Source: Emticicia sp. CRIBPO (lineage in GTDB: Bacteria > Bacteroidota > Bacteroidia > Cytophagales > Spirosomataceae). Taken from it: a DNA stretch of 64,000 nt. The position numbers and the translations under genes are program-made. The notes under the pieces are model-generated. The model was not told the DNA's origin and searched no databases. It saw only the letters and a program-made list of their open reading frames with translations. Below are positions 1 to 9,106 of the stretch, piece by piece (within the stretch, counting starts at the first letter, position 1; the number at the start of each line of letters is the position of its first letter). The stretch spans positions 144,011-208,010 of the forward strand of contig NZ_JAAAKV010000011.1 of NCBI RefSeq assembly GCF_009905725.1, read 5' to 3'.

Positions 1-1386
1 CCGAGTAACCAGTTCAAAAGGATCACTTCGGCAGCTGTTCAAACGGCCTCTTCCACAGGCTCTGACTATGGCCTGGTATCATTTTTTGCCGGGTCAAACT
101 TCACTTACAATAACAAATACATCATCGATGCCAATTTCAGGGCCGATGCCTCATCCAGGTTTGGTGCAGCCAACCGCTGGGGGTATTTCCCTTCTGTAGG
201 ACTGGGATGGAACATCAGTAAGGAAGACTTTTTCCCTAAATCATCAGTGGTAGGTAACCTGCGGTTAAAAACAAGTTATGGACTCACCGGTAACCAGGAC
301 ATCGATGATTTTGCATCCCGCGGACTTTGGGGCGGCGGAAGAAATTATGCTGATTTACCTGGTATTGCCCCGAGTCAGCTGGCCAACCCGGACCTGAAAT
401 GGGAAACCACGAGCCAGTTCAATGTCGGGCTGGCAGGTACTTTACTGAAGGATAAATTCTCTTTCGAACTGGATTATTACAGAAAGTATACGACCGACTT
501 GCTGATCAATGAGCCGGTGGCTTCCAAAACAGGTTTTTCATCAGTTTATAAAAATGTCGGTGAAATCAGCAACACAGGTGTTGAGCTTTTGATCAATTCA
601 AGAAATATCGAGACCAAAGATTTCAGATGGAATACCACCTTTACGATATCCCATAATAAAAACCTGATTGAAAAACTGAATAACCCGATCACCGGAAGCT
701 ACGGCATGTACCGCCTGGAGCAAGGCTATTCGCTTTATTCTATCTGGGTTTATAATTACCTGGGGGTTAATCCGGAGACCGGTAATGCCATTTTTGAAGA
801 CATAGATGCTGACGGTAAAATAACCGCAACAGATCGTAAAATTGTAGGCGATGCCTGGCCTGATTTCGAAGGTACCCTGAAAAACACCATCACTTACAAA
901 GCCTTTGACCTGAATGTCAACCTGGTTTACCGTTCGGGCAACAAGCTTTTCAATTATACGGCCTTCTTCCTTGAAGCGGGAGCTACCAGGGGAATTACCC
1001 GTTCTATCCAGAAAAGCTCTCTGAACTACTGGAAAAAACCGGGTGACACCAACGTGCTGCCAAGACTGACCTCACTGACCAATGCCGATGGCAGCAGAAA
1101 CTATGAGAGCAACACCAGCCGGTTACTGGAAGATGCTTCATTTATCCGCTTCAGAGACATCACACTGGGTTACAGCATTCCTTCGACAGTTTTATCAAGA
1201 CTGAAAATAGCCAAAGCGAGACTTTATGTGACCGGAACCAACCTGCTTACCCTTACCAAATACACAGGTCCGGATCCGGAAACCAACTCGGCAGCAGACA
1301 GCGGAAGCGGATTGGTGCAGGGGCTTGATTTTAACGGCGTACCGCAAACCAAGTCAGTGAATTTCGGAGTTAACATCACATTTTAA
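1..1386 (+). CDS. SusC/RagA-family TonB-dependent outer-membrane receptor, C-terminal part
   Basis: The frame is open from the first base, so the N-terminus, plug domain and part of the barrel lie outside the window. The visible 461 residues are alternating beta-barrel sequence typical of SusC C-termini, ending in an aromatic-rich last strand with a terminal Phe. A calcium-loop-like stretch (DIDADGKITATD, encoded near 807-842) is common in SusC proteins. SusC forms the outer-membrane channel that SusD caps, importing oligomers with TonB energy. The stop overlaps the next frame by one base, and the SusD gene follows directly, so the two are one operon. The substrate cannot be read from this part. 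Confidence 0.95.
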   Translation, partial: PSNQFKRITSAAVQTASSTGSDYGLVSFFAGSNFTYNNKYIIDANFRADASSRFGAANRWGYFPSVGLGWNISKEDFFPKSSVVGNLRLKTSYGLTGNQDIDDFASRGLWGGGRNYADLPGIAPSQLANPDLKWETTSQFNVGLAGTLLKDKFSFELDYYRKYTTDLLINEPVASKTGFSSVYKNVGEISNTGVELLINSRNIETKDFRWNTTFTISHNKNLIEKLNNPITGSYGMYRLEQGYSLYSIWVYNYLGVNPETGNAIFEDIDADGKITATDRKIVGDAWPDFEGTLKNTITYKAFDLNVNLVYRSGNKLFNYTAFFLEAGATRGITRSIQKSSLNYWKKPGDTNVLPRLTSLTNADGSRNYESNTSRLLEDASFIRFRDITLGYSIPSTVLSRLKIAKARLYVTGTNLLTLTKYTGPDPETNSAADSGSGLVQGLDFNGVPQTKSVNFGVNITF

Positions 1387-1397
1387 TGATCAGCAAC

Positions 1398-2729
1398 ATG
1401 AAAAAGAACATTCTCATTATAGTTTTAAGCCTTTTTGCCTTGAGTTCATGTAAAAAAGTACTGGAAACAGAACCCCAGGCCAACATTTCTGACGAAGCGG
1501 TCATTGTAGACCAGAAATCTGCCCTGGCAGCATTGATCGGCACCTATGACGCCTTGCAGGGATATGTAAGCGGCAGCATTGTTTCGCTTGAACTCGCGGG
1601 CGACAATGTGGTCAATTTCAACAGCCAGAACAACGTGGTCGCGAATAAAACCGCTGATGGTGGCGGCGGTGGCTTTTCGGGCATTTATACGACCATCAAC
1701 AGGGCCAATTTTGTCATCAGCAAAGTACCGGCCCTCAGCGAAACGGCCATCACCAAAGCCGACAAAAACCAGATCCTGGGAGAAGCTTATTTTATCAGGG
1801 CCCTGTCGTATTTTGACCTGGCTAAAACCTACGGCGGGGTGCCTCTGGTCCTGGAACCGGCCACCGCTCCTACCTCTCACCAGGGCACGAAAAGAAGTAC
1901 CAAAGCCCAGACTTATGAGCAGGTGCTCTCAGATCTGAATAAGGCGGAAGAACTGCTGACCACTACCCTGAACAGGAACAGAGCCAATAAGTTTACGGTT
2001 TATGCCCTTAAAGCCAGGTTATATCTTTATACCGAGAAATGGGAGCTTGCCGAAGAAAATGCCTCTAAAACGATTCAAAGTACTAACTTCAGCCTGGTAA
2101 AACCTTATGCCAATTTCTTTACAGGCAGAAATACGACTGAGTCTATTTTTGAAATCGCTTTCAGTACCTCAGACAAGAGTTCGTTTTATACCAACTGGAA
2201 CTCTCCCGCTCAGGGTGGCCGCCATGATTATATTCCGGCCAGGGAATTTGTCGGGCTTATCCTGGATCCGAAATTGGGAGGGGCAAGAAAGAGCCTTTTG
2301 TTTCAAACCCCGCAAGGGATTTACGACCTGACGCAATACAGCAAACAGGACGGTACCAGCTCTATTTTCATTCTGCGTATCGCTGAGCAATACCTGATCA
2401 GGGCAGAAGCCAGGGCTAAAAAATCAAACCCTGACCTTCAGGGAGCAGTGGCTGACCTTAATACCATCAAATCCAGGGCAGATGTACCCACACTTACGTT
2501 TAGCAACACTTTGACCAAAGAAAACATCCTGCTTTCCATCGAAGATGAAAGAAGGTTCGAACTGGGTTTTGAAGGCCACAGGTTTGCAGATATCGTCAGA
2601 ACAGGCAGGGCTGCAGAAGTATTTGGAAAAATCAATCCGAACCTTAAGAACCCGAATTTCTGGATATTTGCCATTCCTAGAACCGAAATCATCCAGGATC
2701 CTGATCTTGAACAAAATCCGGGTTATTAA
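1398..2729 (+). CDS. SusD/RagB-family nutrient-binding outer-membrane lipoprotein
   Basis: A lipoprotein signal (MKKNILIIVLSLFALSSC) with lipobox LSSC starts at the ATG at 1398; an in-frame ATG at 1386 would add four residues and is less likely. The helical TPR-like SusD fold follows, including the typical EAYFIRALSYFDLAKTYGGVPL stretch in two parts around residues 130-155 and the C-terminal RRFELGFEGHRFADIVR-type signature near residues 380-397. SusD sits on the cell surface as the lid of the SusC channel and binds the substrate. Length (443 residues) is slightly short for the family. It follows SusC with a 12-base gap and precedes a cyanophycinase-like gene by 30 bases. Confidence 0.95.
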   Translation: MKKNILIIVLSLFALSSCKKVLETEPQANISDEAVIVDQKSALAALIGTYDALQGYVSGSIVSLELAGDNVVNFNSQNNVVANKTADGGGGGFSGIYTTINRANFVISKVPALSETAITKADKNQILGEAYFIRALSYFDLAKTYGGVPLVLEPATAPTSHQGTKRSTKAQTYEQVLSDLNKAEELLTTTLNRNRANKFTVYALKARLYLYTEKWELAEENASKTIQSTNFSLVKPYANFFTGRNTTESIFEIAFSTSDKSSFYTNWNSPAQGGRHDYIPAREFVGLILDPKLGGARKSLLFQTPQGIYDLTQYSKQDGTSSIFILRIAEQYLIRAEARAKKSNPDLQGAVADLNTIKSRADVPTLTFSNTLTKENILLSIEDERRFELGFEGHRFADIVRTGRAAEVFGKINPNLKNPNFWIFAIPRTEIIQDPDLEQNPGY

Positions 2730-2759
2730 TTCAATATAAACAATATAACATCTATTATT

Positions 2760-3776
2760 ATGAACAAAAAAACGTTTATTCTTGCCTTAGCGGCCCTCTT
2801 CAGCATAGGATTGGCCAGTGCCCAAACCCCGATCCAGGTGAAGAAAAGCACCACAAAACACGGTCCTGAAAACGGCTCCCTGATCATCATCGGCGGTGGC
2901 GGGTCCACGCCTGAAATCTGGAATAAGTTTATAGAACTGGCCGGGGGAAAAGACAAAGCCAAAATTGTGGTCATCACGGCTGCTTCGGGTGATTCAGCCG
3001 CTTTCAGAACCTCCTCAGTGGAGTTTCTCAAAAAGAACACCGGTATAGCGGATGTTACGCTGTTACATACCAATGACCTGCAGGAAGCCAACAGCGAAAA
3101 ATTCATCGCCCCTCTCAAAAAAGCAACCGGGGTCTATTTTGAAGGCGGACGCCAGTGGAGAATCGCCGATTCATTTCTGAATACCCTGACCCACCAGGCT
3201 TTTTTTGAGGTGCTGGACAGAGGCGGTGTGATCATCGGAACTTCGGCAGGGGCCAGCATCCAGGGCTCATTCCTGTGGAGAGGAGACACCAAAGGTCCCC
3301 AGATCTTAGTGGGCGATCACACGCAGGGACTCGGTTTTCTTAAAAACTCTGTGATAGACCAGCACTTGCTGAAACGCAACCGCCAGTTTGACCTCGTGGA
3401 CTTCATAAAGCAGTCGCCGGAGCTGATCGGTCTGGGTCTGGACGAAGCCACGTCTGTTCTGGTTCAGAAAGACACCCTGGAAGTTATCGGAAAATCTTAT
3501 GTGGCCATTTACGATTACAATACGATTGTCGGCAAAAATGCCACACATGTGGTAGACGGCAAAGAAGTGTATACCCAGTCATCCGGACCGTTTTTCTTCC
3601 TGAGCCAGGGCCAGAAATACGACCTGAAAAACAGGGTGATTATCCCGACCCAGAGAAAGAGACCGGAAGAGCCAAAAGCCGAGCAGGTCAAAACCGGGGA
3701 AACCAAAACAGAACAGGTTAAGACCGACAGCGGTAAAGAAGAAACAGTAAAAAAGAAAAAGAAAAGCAGCAAGTAA
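2760..3776 (+). CDS. Exported cyanophycinase-like peptidase (S51 family)
   Basis: A signal peptide (MNKKTFILALAALFSIGLASAQ) precedes a peptidase S51 domain at about residues 40-290. The nucleophile elbow GTSAGAS places Ser162 as nucleophile; DQHLLKRNR (His202) and GLDEATS (Glu229) fit the other conserved family positions. Cyanophycinases cut the Asp-Arg polymer cyanophycin into dipeptides. The last 45 residues are a low-complexity Lys/Glu/Thr tail. It sits 30 bases after SusD, so SusC/SusD may import its products. Other S51 peptidases act on Asp-containing dipeptides, so the exact substrate is uncertain. Confidence 0.85.
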   Translation: MNKKTFILALAALFSIGLASAQTPIQVKKSTTKHGPENGSLIIIGGGGSTPEIWNKFIELAGGKDKAKIVVITAASGDSAAFRTSSVEFLKKNTGIADVTLLHTNDLQEANSEKFIAPLKKATGVYFEGGRQWRIADSFLNTLTHQAFFEVLDRGGVIIGTSAGASIQGSFLWRGDTKGPQILVGDHTQGLGFLKNSVIDQHLLKRNRQFDLVDFIKQSPELIGLGLDEATSVLVQKDTLEVIGKSYVAIYDYNTIVGKNATHVVDGKEVYTQSSGPFFFLSQGQKYDLKNRVIIPTQRKRPEEPKAEQVKTGETKTEQVKTDSGKEETVKKKKKSSK

Positions 3777-3793
3777 ACCGATTGCAGGTCTGA

Positions 3794-3841
3794 TATGGCT
3801 GCTTGCTCCGCTACAGGCGAGGCAAGCAGCCATAGCTTTTC
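3794..3841 (+). terminator. Intrinsic terminator after the SusCD-cyanophycinase operon
   Basis: A perfect 13-bp inverted repeat (arms 3794-3806 and 3822-3834, starting TATGGCTGC) is followed by GCTTTTC. It lies 18 bases after the cyanophycinase stop. The T-run is short, so termination strength is uncertain. Confidence 0.65.
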
Positions 3842-4005
3842 AAAACCGAACCGTGTCAGCAATATAGCCCGGCACCTCAACTAAGTAAGGGAATACCCGG
3901 AGGGCCCTCCTGAAAAAAAACACGGTAATCTACACTTTTAGGGTTTAAGTCCTGAAAATGGCTGGACTCGTCACTTTACGGTTCATACCTGGTACTGCAT
4001 TATTG

Positions 4006-4013
4006 TATATTTG
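4006..4013 (+). promoter_or_regulatory. Bacteroidota-type -7 element (TATATTTG)
   Basis: TATATTTG matches the TAnnTTTG consensus of the Bacteroidota housekeeping sigma factor and lies 90 bases before the ATG at 4103. No good TTTG is present about 20 bases upstream, so the call rests on the -7 box alone. Confidence 0.4.
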
Positions 4014-4102
4014 TATAGAAAGGTGCCGGATTTTACGAATCATAACATGAAAACAGCGGCATACCTAAACTATTTATTCGGTAATTAAACAACAAACTAG
4101 CC

Positions 4103-4627
4103 ATGAGAATTAGGACAAATGACTTGATCCTCCTGATTTTATTTACTGTCTTCATAGTGGCCGGAATTTCAAAGAGTATTTCTGCCAACTTCATCATCAG
4201 AAGCCAGACATTATTAACCACTTTTAAATGGTGCGGCATTCCCACATTAATTCTTGCTGCCTTTTTTGCCTACCGGGCTACTTTCGGGTACAGAGACAAA
4301 ATGATGCCGCTCTGGCGTAATATCACCGGGTTTGCTGTCCTTATTTTTGTCGTTTCGATGATCACTTTCGTTTCATTTGAAGGCATGCTGATCAGGATCA
4401 ATCATACCTGCGGCAAACAAAAAAAATACAACATGTCCGGAAAAGTGGTCAGGATTGAGTGTCCCAGGAGGGAAATCCCCCTTAACCGCTACTCCATTTA
4501 TATTGCCAGGGATCCGGAAAACGACAGTGTAAAACTGGAAGTACCGAGTATTAACTGGAACGAAGGTCAGCCTTTTCAAAAAGACATGAAAGTAGGCTCA
4601 CTTGGTTTTATTTATGCGGATAAATAA
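4103..4627 (+). CDS. Hypothetical membrane protein, 174 residues
   Basis: I do not recognise a family. Three hydrophobic segments are visible, at about residues 8-26, 43-60 and 75-95, followed by a C-terminal soluble part of about 75 residues containing a CPRRE stretch. The protein is probably anchored in the inner membrane with its C-terminal domain outside. It stands alone, with a promoter-like element upstream and 125 bases before the P-type ATPase. Function is unknown. Confidence 0.75.
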   Translation: MRIRTNDLILLILFTVFIVAGISKSISANFIIRSQTLLTTFKWCGIPTLILAAFFAYRATFGYRDKMMPLWRNITGFAVLIFVVSMITFVSFEGMLIRINHTCGKQKKYNMSGKVVRIECPRREIPLNRYSIYIARDPENDSVKLEVPSINWNEGQPFQKDMKVGSLGFIYADK

Positions 4628-4752
4628 ACTCTGTTTCCCGGGAAAAACCTTCGTTTACCACAATTCCGTTATTTCCCCGGACAAGTCTTTTCCTGGTTGA
4701 AAACTCCCTGAAGGAACAGTTTTTTTATACTTCATGAAAAGCAAAACACTCC

Positions 4753-7428
4753 ATGAAGATTACGTACCCCATTAAAAACCCACATTGCCTGACCCGGGAA
4801 CAGACACTTGCTACTTTACAATCTGATGTTGTTTCCGGACTAGCCTCATCAGAAGCCAGGAAAAGAAATAGAGATTTCGGACTTAATGTATATCAGACCC
4901 AGAAGCAAAAAAGTGCCTGGAAGATGATTCTTGAACAGTTTCAGAGCCCGGTGGTGTATCTGCTGATATCCGGAGCAGTGGTTTCTCTTTATTTTAAGAG
5001 TTATATCGAAGCCCTGGCTATCCTCGTGGTTATTCTTGTCAATGCATGTATTGGATTTATCATGGAATGGCAGGCCCGCAATTCCATGAAGGCGTTAAAA
5101 GAGATGGATAAAAGCCTCTCAAGGGTTATAAGAGATGGTAAAACCGCTGAAATTTCATCTGAGCAATTGTGCCCGGGGGATATTCTGGTACTTGAAGCAG
5201 GTGATATTATTTCGGGAGACGGCCGCCTGATGGAGGTCAATCAACTCCAGTGTGACGAATCATCACTTACCGGTGAATCACTTCCCTCTGTAAAAGATCC
5301 GGCAGAACTTGCCGAAAAAACGCCTTTAGGAGATCAGTTCAACATGGTTTTTAAAGGCTCGTCTGTAATGAACGGAACGGGAAAAGCGATCATTACGGGA
5401 ATTGCCCAAAATACCCAGCTGGGAACTATTACCTCACTTGTGGAAAGTTCGAAAGAGACTAAAACACCCCTGGACAAAAAATTAAATAAGCTGAGCAAAA
5501 ATCTCATATGGATTATGCTGGTAATGACCATTATTTTTGCAGCAACAGGCTTCATTCAAGGCAAAGAATGGCATGAAATCCTGGAGACTTCCATTGCACT
5601 GGCAGTGGCTGCGTTCCCTGAGGGCTTACCTATCGTATCTACTGTCGCCCTGGCATACGGAATGCTCCTGATGGCAAAAAAGAATGCCATCGTTAAGAAA
5701 CTATCATCCGTTGAAACACTAGGTAGCACGAACGTAATTCTGACCGATAAAACAGGAACCCTGACCGAAAACAAAATTTATGTGGAATCTTTTGCTTTCC
5801 CTGATGAAACACTGGAAGTCAGAATTGAGAAAAATGTATTGAAATTCGTAAATGGAGAGATAGAAAAGAATCAGGGCAATTTCGAAAAACTGAAACTGGC
5901 CGGGGCATTGTGCAACAACGCGACCATAGATGCAAAAGGGAAAACAAAGGGAGACCCGATAGAAATAGCACTTATTCAACTGGCCAATGCATCAGAAACC
6001 CACATCGAAGCCCTGAAAAAAGGTTACAAAAGAATTGCTGAACAGGTTTTCAGTTCAGAGACCAAAGTCATGGGTACATTGGATGAATCGGCAAAAGGTC
6101 GGTTTACCGCAGCCAAAGGGTCAGTAGAACATCTGCTCAAAATGTGTAAGCAAATCCAGAGAAATGAAGAAATCAGTACATTATCAAAGGAAGATCGAAA
6201 GAATATTCTTGCTATTTCCGAAAAAATGGCAGCCAGTGGTCTGAGGGTGATTGCATTCGCTTTTAAAGAAGAAAAGAAAATCAATAAAGAAACCTTCATG
6301 GAAGACCTCGTTTATATCGGAATGATCGGCTTTCTTGATCCTCCCAGATCAGACATAAAAGGAGCCATTACCACTTGCAGAGAAGCAGGGATCAGGATTG
6401 TTATGATCACCGGAGACCATCCGCTGACTGCTCTGAATATAGCCAGGAAAACAGGTCTGGTAGATGAAGAAGAAAAAAATGTAATCACAGGGCAGGATCT
6501 GCCGGAAGGTAAGATTTCTGCAGAATGGAAGAAAAAAATACTTTCGACCGCCGTATTTGCCAGAACCACTCCGAAGCAAAAGCTTGAGATCGCAGAAGTT
6601 TATCAAAACTCGGGAAATATTGTAGCCATGACCGGAGATGGTGTAAATGACGCCCCGGCTCTCAAAAAAGCAGATGTGGGAATAGCCATGGGCCAGCGAG
6701 GTACACAGGTAGCAAAAGAGACTGCGAGCATCATTCTGAAAAACGATTCGTTTGCTTCCATCGCAAAAGCGGTTTCTTATGGCAGAGAGATTTTCCAAAA
6801 TATTCAAAAATTCGTCGTATACCTGATATCGTGCAACTTAAGTGAAATATTAATTGTAACAGCCCTGGGCTTCCTGGCTCCTGCCTCCACCCTGCTGGCT
6901 TTACAGATTCTTTTTCTGAACATGATAACAGACGTTTTCCCCGCCCTGGCCTTAGGCGTGGGGTCAGGAGATAAAACCGTCATGAAAAGACCTCCAAGAA
7001 ACCCGAAAGATGACATCATCAATAAAAAAGACTGGCTTTTCATCACCCTTTACGCCCTTGCGATGACAGCCGCAGTTGTTTTGGCGGTAATTTACGGCAA
7101 ACGGTTTATGGGAGCTGATGACCGCATAGCTAATAACATTGCTTTTGTTACCCTGGCTTTTGCTCAACTCTTTCATGTTTTTAATATGGCTTCAAAAGAT
7201 TCCCGTCTGCTCATTAATGAAATCACAAAAAATAAATTCATCTGGCTGGCACTCCTTATTTGCACCGGCTTATTGATCCTGGTATATGTTATTCCCCAGA
7301 CCAGGTCAGTATTAGGACTGGTGATTCTCTCTCCCGAACAATGGTATCTGTGCCTGCTATCGAGTCTGATTCCGTTGATCATATTCCAGGTTTACAGGCT
7401 ATTCCTAAAGCTGTTCTCACAAACTTAA
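4753..7428 (+). CDS. Cation-transporting P-type ATPase, Ca2+ (type II) class
   Basis: All P-type landmarks are present in order: an N-terminal cation-ATPase domain, two membrane helices, the actuator motif TGES near residue 173, the M4 motif PEGLP at 289-293, the phosphorylation motif DKTGTLT with Asp332, and the hinge TGDGVNDAP at 627-635, then about six C-terminal helices. PEGLP is typical of SERCA/PMCA-like calcium pumps and also of Na+/K+-type bacterial relatives. It should export a cation, probably Ca2+, from the cytoplasm. Length (891 residues) is normal. It appears monocistronic; the 3' gap is very AT-rich. Confidence 0.93.
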   Translation: MKITYPIKNPHCLTREQTLATLQSDVVSGLASSEARKRNRDFGLNVYQTQKQKSAWKMILEQFQSPVVYLLISGAVVSLYFKSYIEALAILVVILVNACIGFIMEWQARNSMKALKEMDKSLSRVIRDGKTAEISSEQLCPGDILVLEAGDIISGDGRLMEVNQLQCDESSLTGESLPSVKDPAELAEKTPLGDQFNMVFKGSSVMNGTGKAIITGIAQNTQLGTITSLVESSKETKTPLDKKLNKLSKNLIWIMLVMTIIFAATGFIQGKEWHEILETSIALAVAAFPEGLPIVSTVALAYGMLLMAKKNAIVKKLSSVETLGSTNVILTDKTGTLTENKIYVESFAFPDETLEVRIEKNVLKFVNGEIEKNQGNFEKLKLAGALCNNATIDAKGKTKGDPIEIALIQLANASETHIEALKKGYKRIAEQVFSSETKVMGTLDESAKGRFTAAKGSVEHLLKMCKQIQRNEEISTLSKEDRKNILAISEKMAASGLRVIAFAFKEEKKINKETFMEDLVYIGMIGFLDPPRSDIKGAITTCREAGIRIVMITGDHPLTALNIARKTGLVDEEEKNVITGQDLPEGKISAEWKKKILSTAVFARTTPKQKLEIAEVYQNSGNIVAMTGDGVNDAPALKKADVGIAMGQRGTQVAKETASIILKNDSFASIAKAVSYGREIFQNIQKFVVYLISCNLSEILIVTALGFLAPASTLLALQILFLNMITDVFPALALGVGSGDKTVMKRPPRNPKDDIINKKDWLFITLYALAMTAAVVLAVIYGKRFMGADDRIANNIAFVTLAFAQLFHVFNMASKDSRLLINEITKNKFIWLALLICTGLLILVYVIPQTRSVLGLVILSPEQWYLCLLSSLIPLIIFQVYRLFLKLFSQT

Positions 7429-7458
7429 AACGACTATTTTAAATTAAAAAACACAAAT

Positions 7459-7576
7459 CTTAAAAATAACTTAAAAATAGGATATAGTCTATTAACAGTT
7501 CGATTTTTGCTAATAACTACATATCAATAAGTTATAACAAAATAAGAAAAATAATAAACTTAAAAATAACTTAAAA
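7459..7576. repeat. Direct repeat of an 18-base AT-rich element, copies 100 bases apart
   Basis: The 18-mer CTTAAAAATAACTTAAAA occurs exactly at 7459-7476 and again at 7559-7576, exactly 100 bases apart, in the AT-rich gap between the P-type ATPase and the DUF4349 gene. Each copy itself contains two ACTTAAAA-like halves, as a DNA-binding protein with repeated half-sites might prefer. Confidence 0.6.
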
Positions 7577-7588
7577 TACATTTCATCG

Positions 7589-7620
7589 TTTGAGTAAAAA
7601 GCAACAGTGGCTTTCTTTTG
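7589..7620 (+). promoter_or_regulatory. Possible promoter of the DUF4349 gene
   Basis: TTTG at 7589-7592 and TTCTTTTG at 7613-7620 are separated by 20 bases, close to the TTTG-N19/20-TAnnTTTG Bacteroidota promoter with one mismatch in the -7 box. The ATG follows 38 bases later. Confidence 0.4.
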
Positions 7621-7658
7621 TCTAAGCTTCCATTCTTAACCTTTTTATTTCAAAAACT

Positions 7659-8543
7659 ATGAAAAAATCAACTGTTATCCTGCTTATTCTACTGGCCTTC
7701 CTTTTTTTAAAATGTAAAGTAGATCCTGAAAGCACCACCTATGAAACGGCAGCCGAGCCCGTCCAAACTGATACGCCGGTATCCGATACTGTGTATGCGA
7801 AAGTACCGGGTGGAAACTTTATCCGGACCGCAGACCTGAAGTTCGAAGTGCCGGATGTGATCCAAACCACTCACCACATTGAAGACGTTGTCGCAAAAAA
7901 TGGAGGCTATGTTGCCTACACCAATCTTTCGAGTGTCGTCACTGAAGTCAAAACCACTAAAATAAGCAGTGATTCATTACTTCATGTCAGCAGCTTCACC
8001 CCTTCCAATTCCATCATCATAAGAGTTCCTAATGCCCGGCTTGATGAGGCACTGAGAGAAATAACTAAAAATGCAGATTTTTTTAATTTCCGGGTGATCA
8101 AATCGGAAGATGCAAGCATAAGACTACTGGGAGAGCAGCTCAGCATGGCCCGTTCTGAAAAAAGCAACAAAAGAATGGAAAAGGCCGTAGAAAAAATCAA
8201 ACCCGACGAATTAACTTCAGCGGAAGCCCTTTTAATAAAAAACCAGGAAAACGCCGACCAGGCCAGGATATCAGAACTTACGCAGAAAGACCAGGTCAAA
8301 TTCAGTACCGTCAATATCGACATTTATCAAAAACCAACCCTTAAAAAAGAGATCACCTATAACCTGGAAAACGCTGAGGCATTCGAACAGAGCTTTGGCG
8401 GCCAACTGGCAGATTCTGTCAGCAACGGCTGGTACCAGGTAAAAAAAGTTATCCTGTTTTTAGCTAATTTATGGGCCTTCTCCTTATTGTTTTTCTTAAT
8501 TTACGTGCTTATAAAAAAATTCGGAAGCAGAGTTAAATTGTAA
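7659..8543 (+). CDS. DUF4349 domain lipoprotein
   Basis: The protein opens with a hydrophobic signal ending LKC (MKKSTVILLILLAFLFLKC), a plausible though imperfect lipobox. A DUF4349 region follows, with the characteristic FIRTADLKFEV start near residue 50, a long helical part around residues 150-210 rich in Lys/Glu that may be coiled coil, and a single C-terminal membrane helix around residues 265-288. DUF4349 proteins are envelope proteins of unknown function. The gene ends nine bases before the acetyltransferase gene, so the two may be cotranscribed. Confidence 0.85.
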   Translation: MKKSTVILLILLAFLFLKCKVDPESTTYETAAEPVQTDTPVSDTVYAKVPGGNFIRTADLKFEVPDVIQTTHHIEDVVAKNGGYVAYTNLSSVVTEVKTTKISSDSLLHVSSFTPSNSIIIRVPNARLDEALREITKNADFFNFRVIKSEDASIRLLGEQLSMARSEKSNKRMEKAVEKIKPDELTSAEALLIKNQENADQARISELTQKDQVKFSTVNIDIYQKPTLKKEITYNLENAEAFEQSFGGQLADSVSNGWYQVKKVILFLANLWAFSLLFFLIYVLIKKFGSRVKL

Positions 8544-8551
8544 TCGATAAA

Positions 8552-9007
8552 ATGGACAACCTTCAGATCAAACACCTCGGACCGGAAGACCTGCCGCTCT
8601 TTCAAAAGCTGATCAGGGTCTTTCATGAAGTGTTTGATCTGAATGAATCAGAAATCCCGGAAGAACCTTACCTCGAAAACCTTCTTCAGAAAGACAGTTT
8701 CGTAGCCTTCGCTGCCCTGGTTGACCAGGAAGTCGCCGGAGGGCTTACCGCCTATGAACTGCCGGAATACTATTCCGCTTCTTCTGAAATTTTCATTTAT
8801 GATATCGCTATCCTGCCCGCATACCAAAGAAAAGGAGCCGGGAAAGAGCTGTTGGAGGCCATAAAGGAATATGCCCGCAAAAAGGGCATCACAGAGGTAT
8901 TTGTAGCCGCCCATGAAGAAGATACACACGCCCTGGACTTCTATCATTCTGCAGGAGGCCATTCAGAAAAAGCCGTACATTTTGATTTCCCCGTTAAAGA
9001 GAAATGA
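8552..9007 (+). CDS. GNAT acetyltransferase resembling aminoglycoside AAC(3)-I
   Basis: A 151-residue GNAT protein. From memory of the AAC(3)-I family, resemblance is spread over the whole length: the YLENLLQKDSFVAFAAL stretch at residues 40-56, GGLTAYELP at 63-71, the strand SEIFIYDIAI at 78-87, the acetyl-CoA loop QRKGAG at 92-97, and the C-terminal HFDF. AAC(3)-I enzymes acetylate the 3-amino group of gentamicin-type aminoglycosides. Chromosomal Bacteroidota relatives are often untested, so the substrate is inferred. It lies between a DUF4349 lipoprotein gene and an AraC regulator. Confidence 0.8.
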   Translation: MDNLQIKHLGPEDLPLFQKLIRVFHEVFDLNESEIPEEPYLENLLQKDSFVAFAALVDQEVAGGLTAYELPEYYSASSEIFIYDIAILPAYQRKGAGKELLEAIKEYARKKGITEVFVAAHEEDTHALDFYHSAGGHSEKAVHFDFPVKEK

Positions 9008-9049
9008 ATCTCTTGTCCAACCTTTTTTACGCAAAAAGAATCCCTGTTA

Positions 9050-9081
9050 TTTGCCTGAATGTGCTGACTTTCATTATCTTG
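9050..9081 (+). promoter_or_regulatory. Possible promoter of the AraC gene
   Basis: TTTG at 9050-9053 is followed after 21 bases by TATCTTG at 9075-9081, similar to the Bacteroidota -33/-7 pair. The ATG at 9107 lies 26 bases beyond. Confidence 0.4.
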
Positions 9082-9106
9082 CAGCCTCAGATGCCTTCTA
9101 AAAACT

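Larger units (their letters stand above)
3777..4102. other. 326-base gap: terminator, then promoter region
   Basis: After the hairpin at 3794-3834 I see no coding sequence. The right half carries the -7-like element for the membrane protein at 4103. Confidence 0.6.

Noticed and set aside
1386..1397. ATG at 1386 as the SusD start
   Set aside because: The ATG at 1398 gives a standard lipoprotein signal directly (MKKNIL); the upstream start adds four residues before it.
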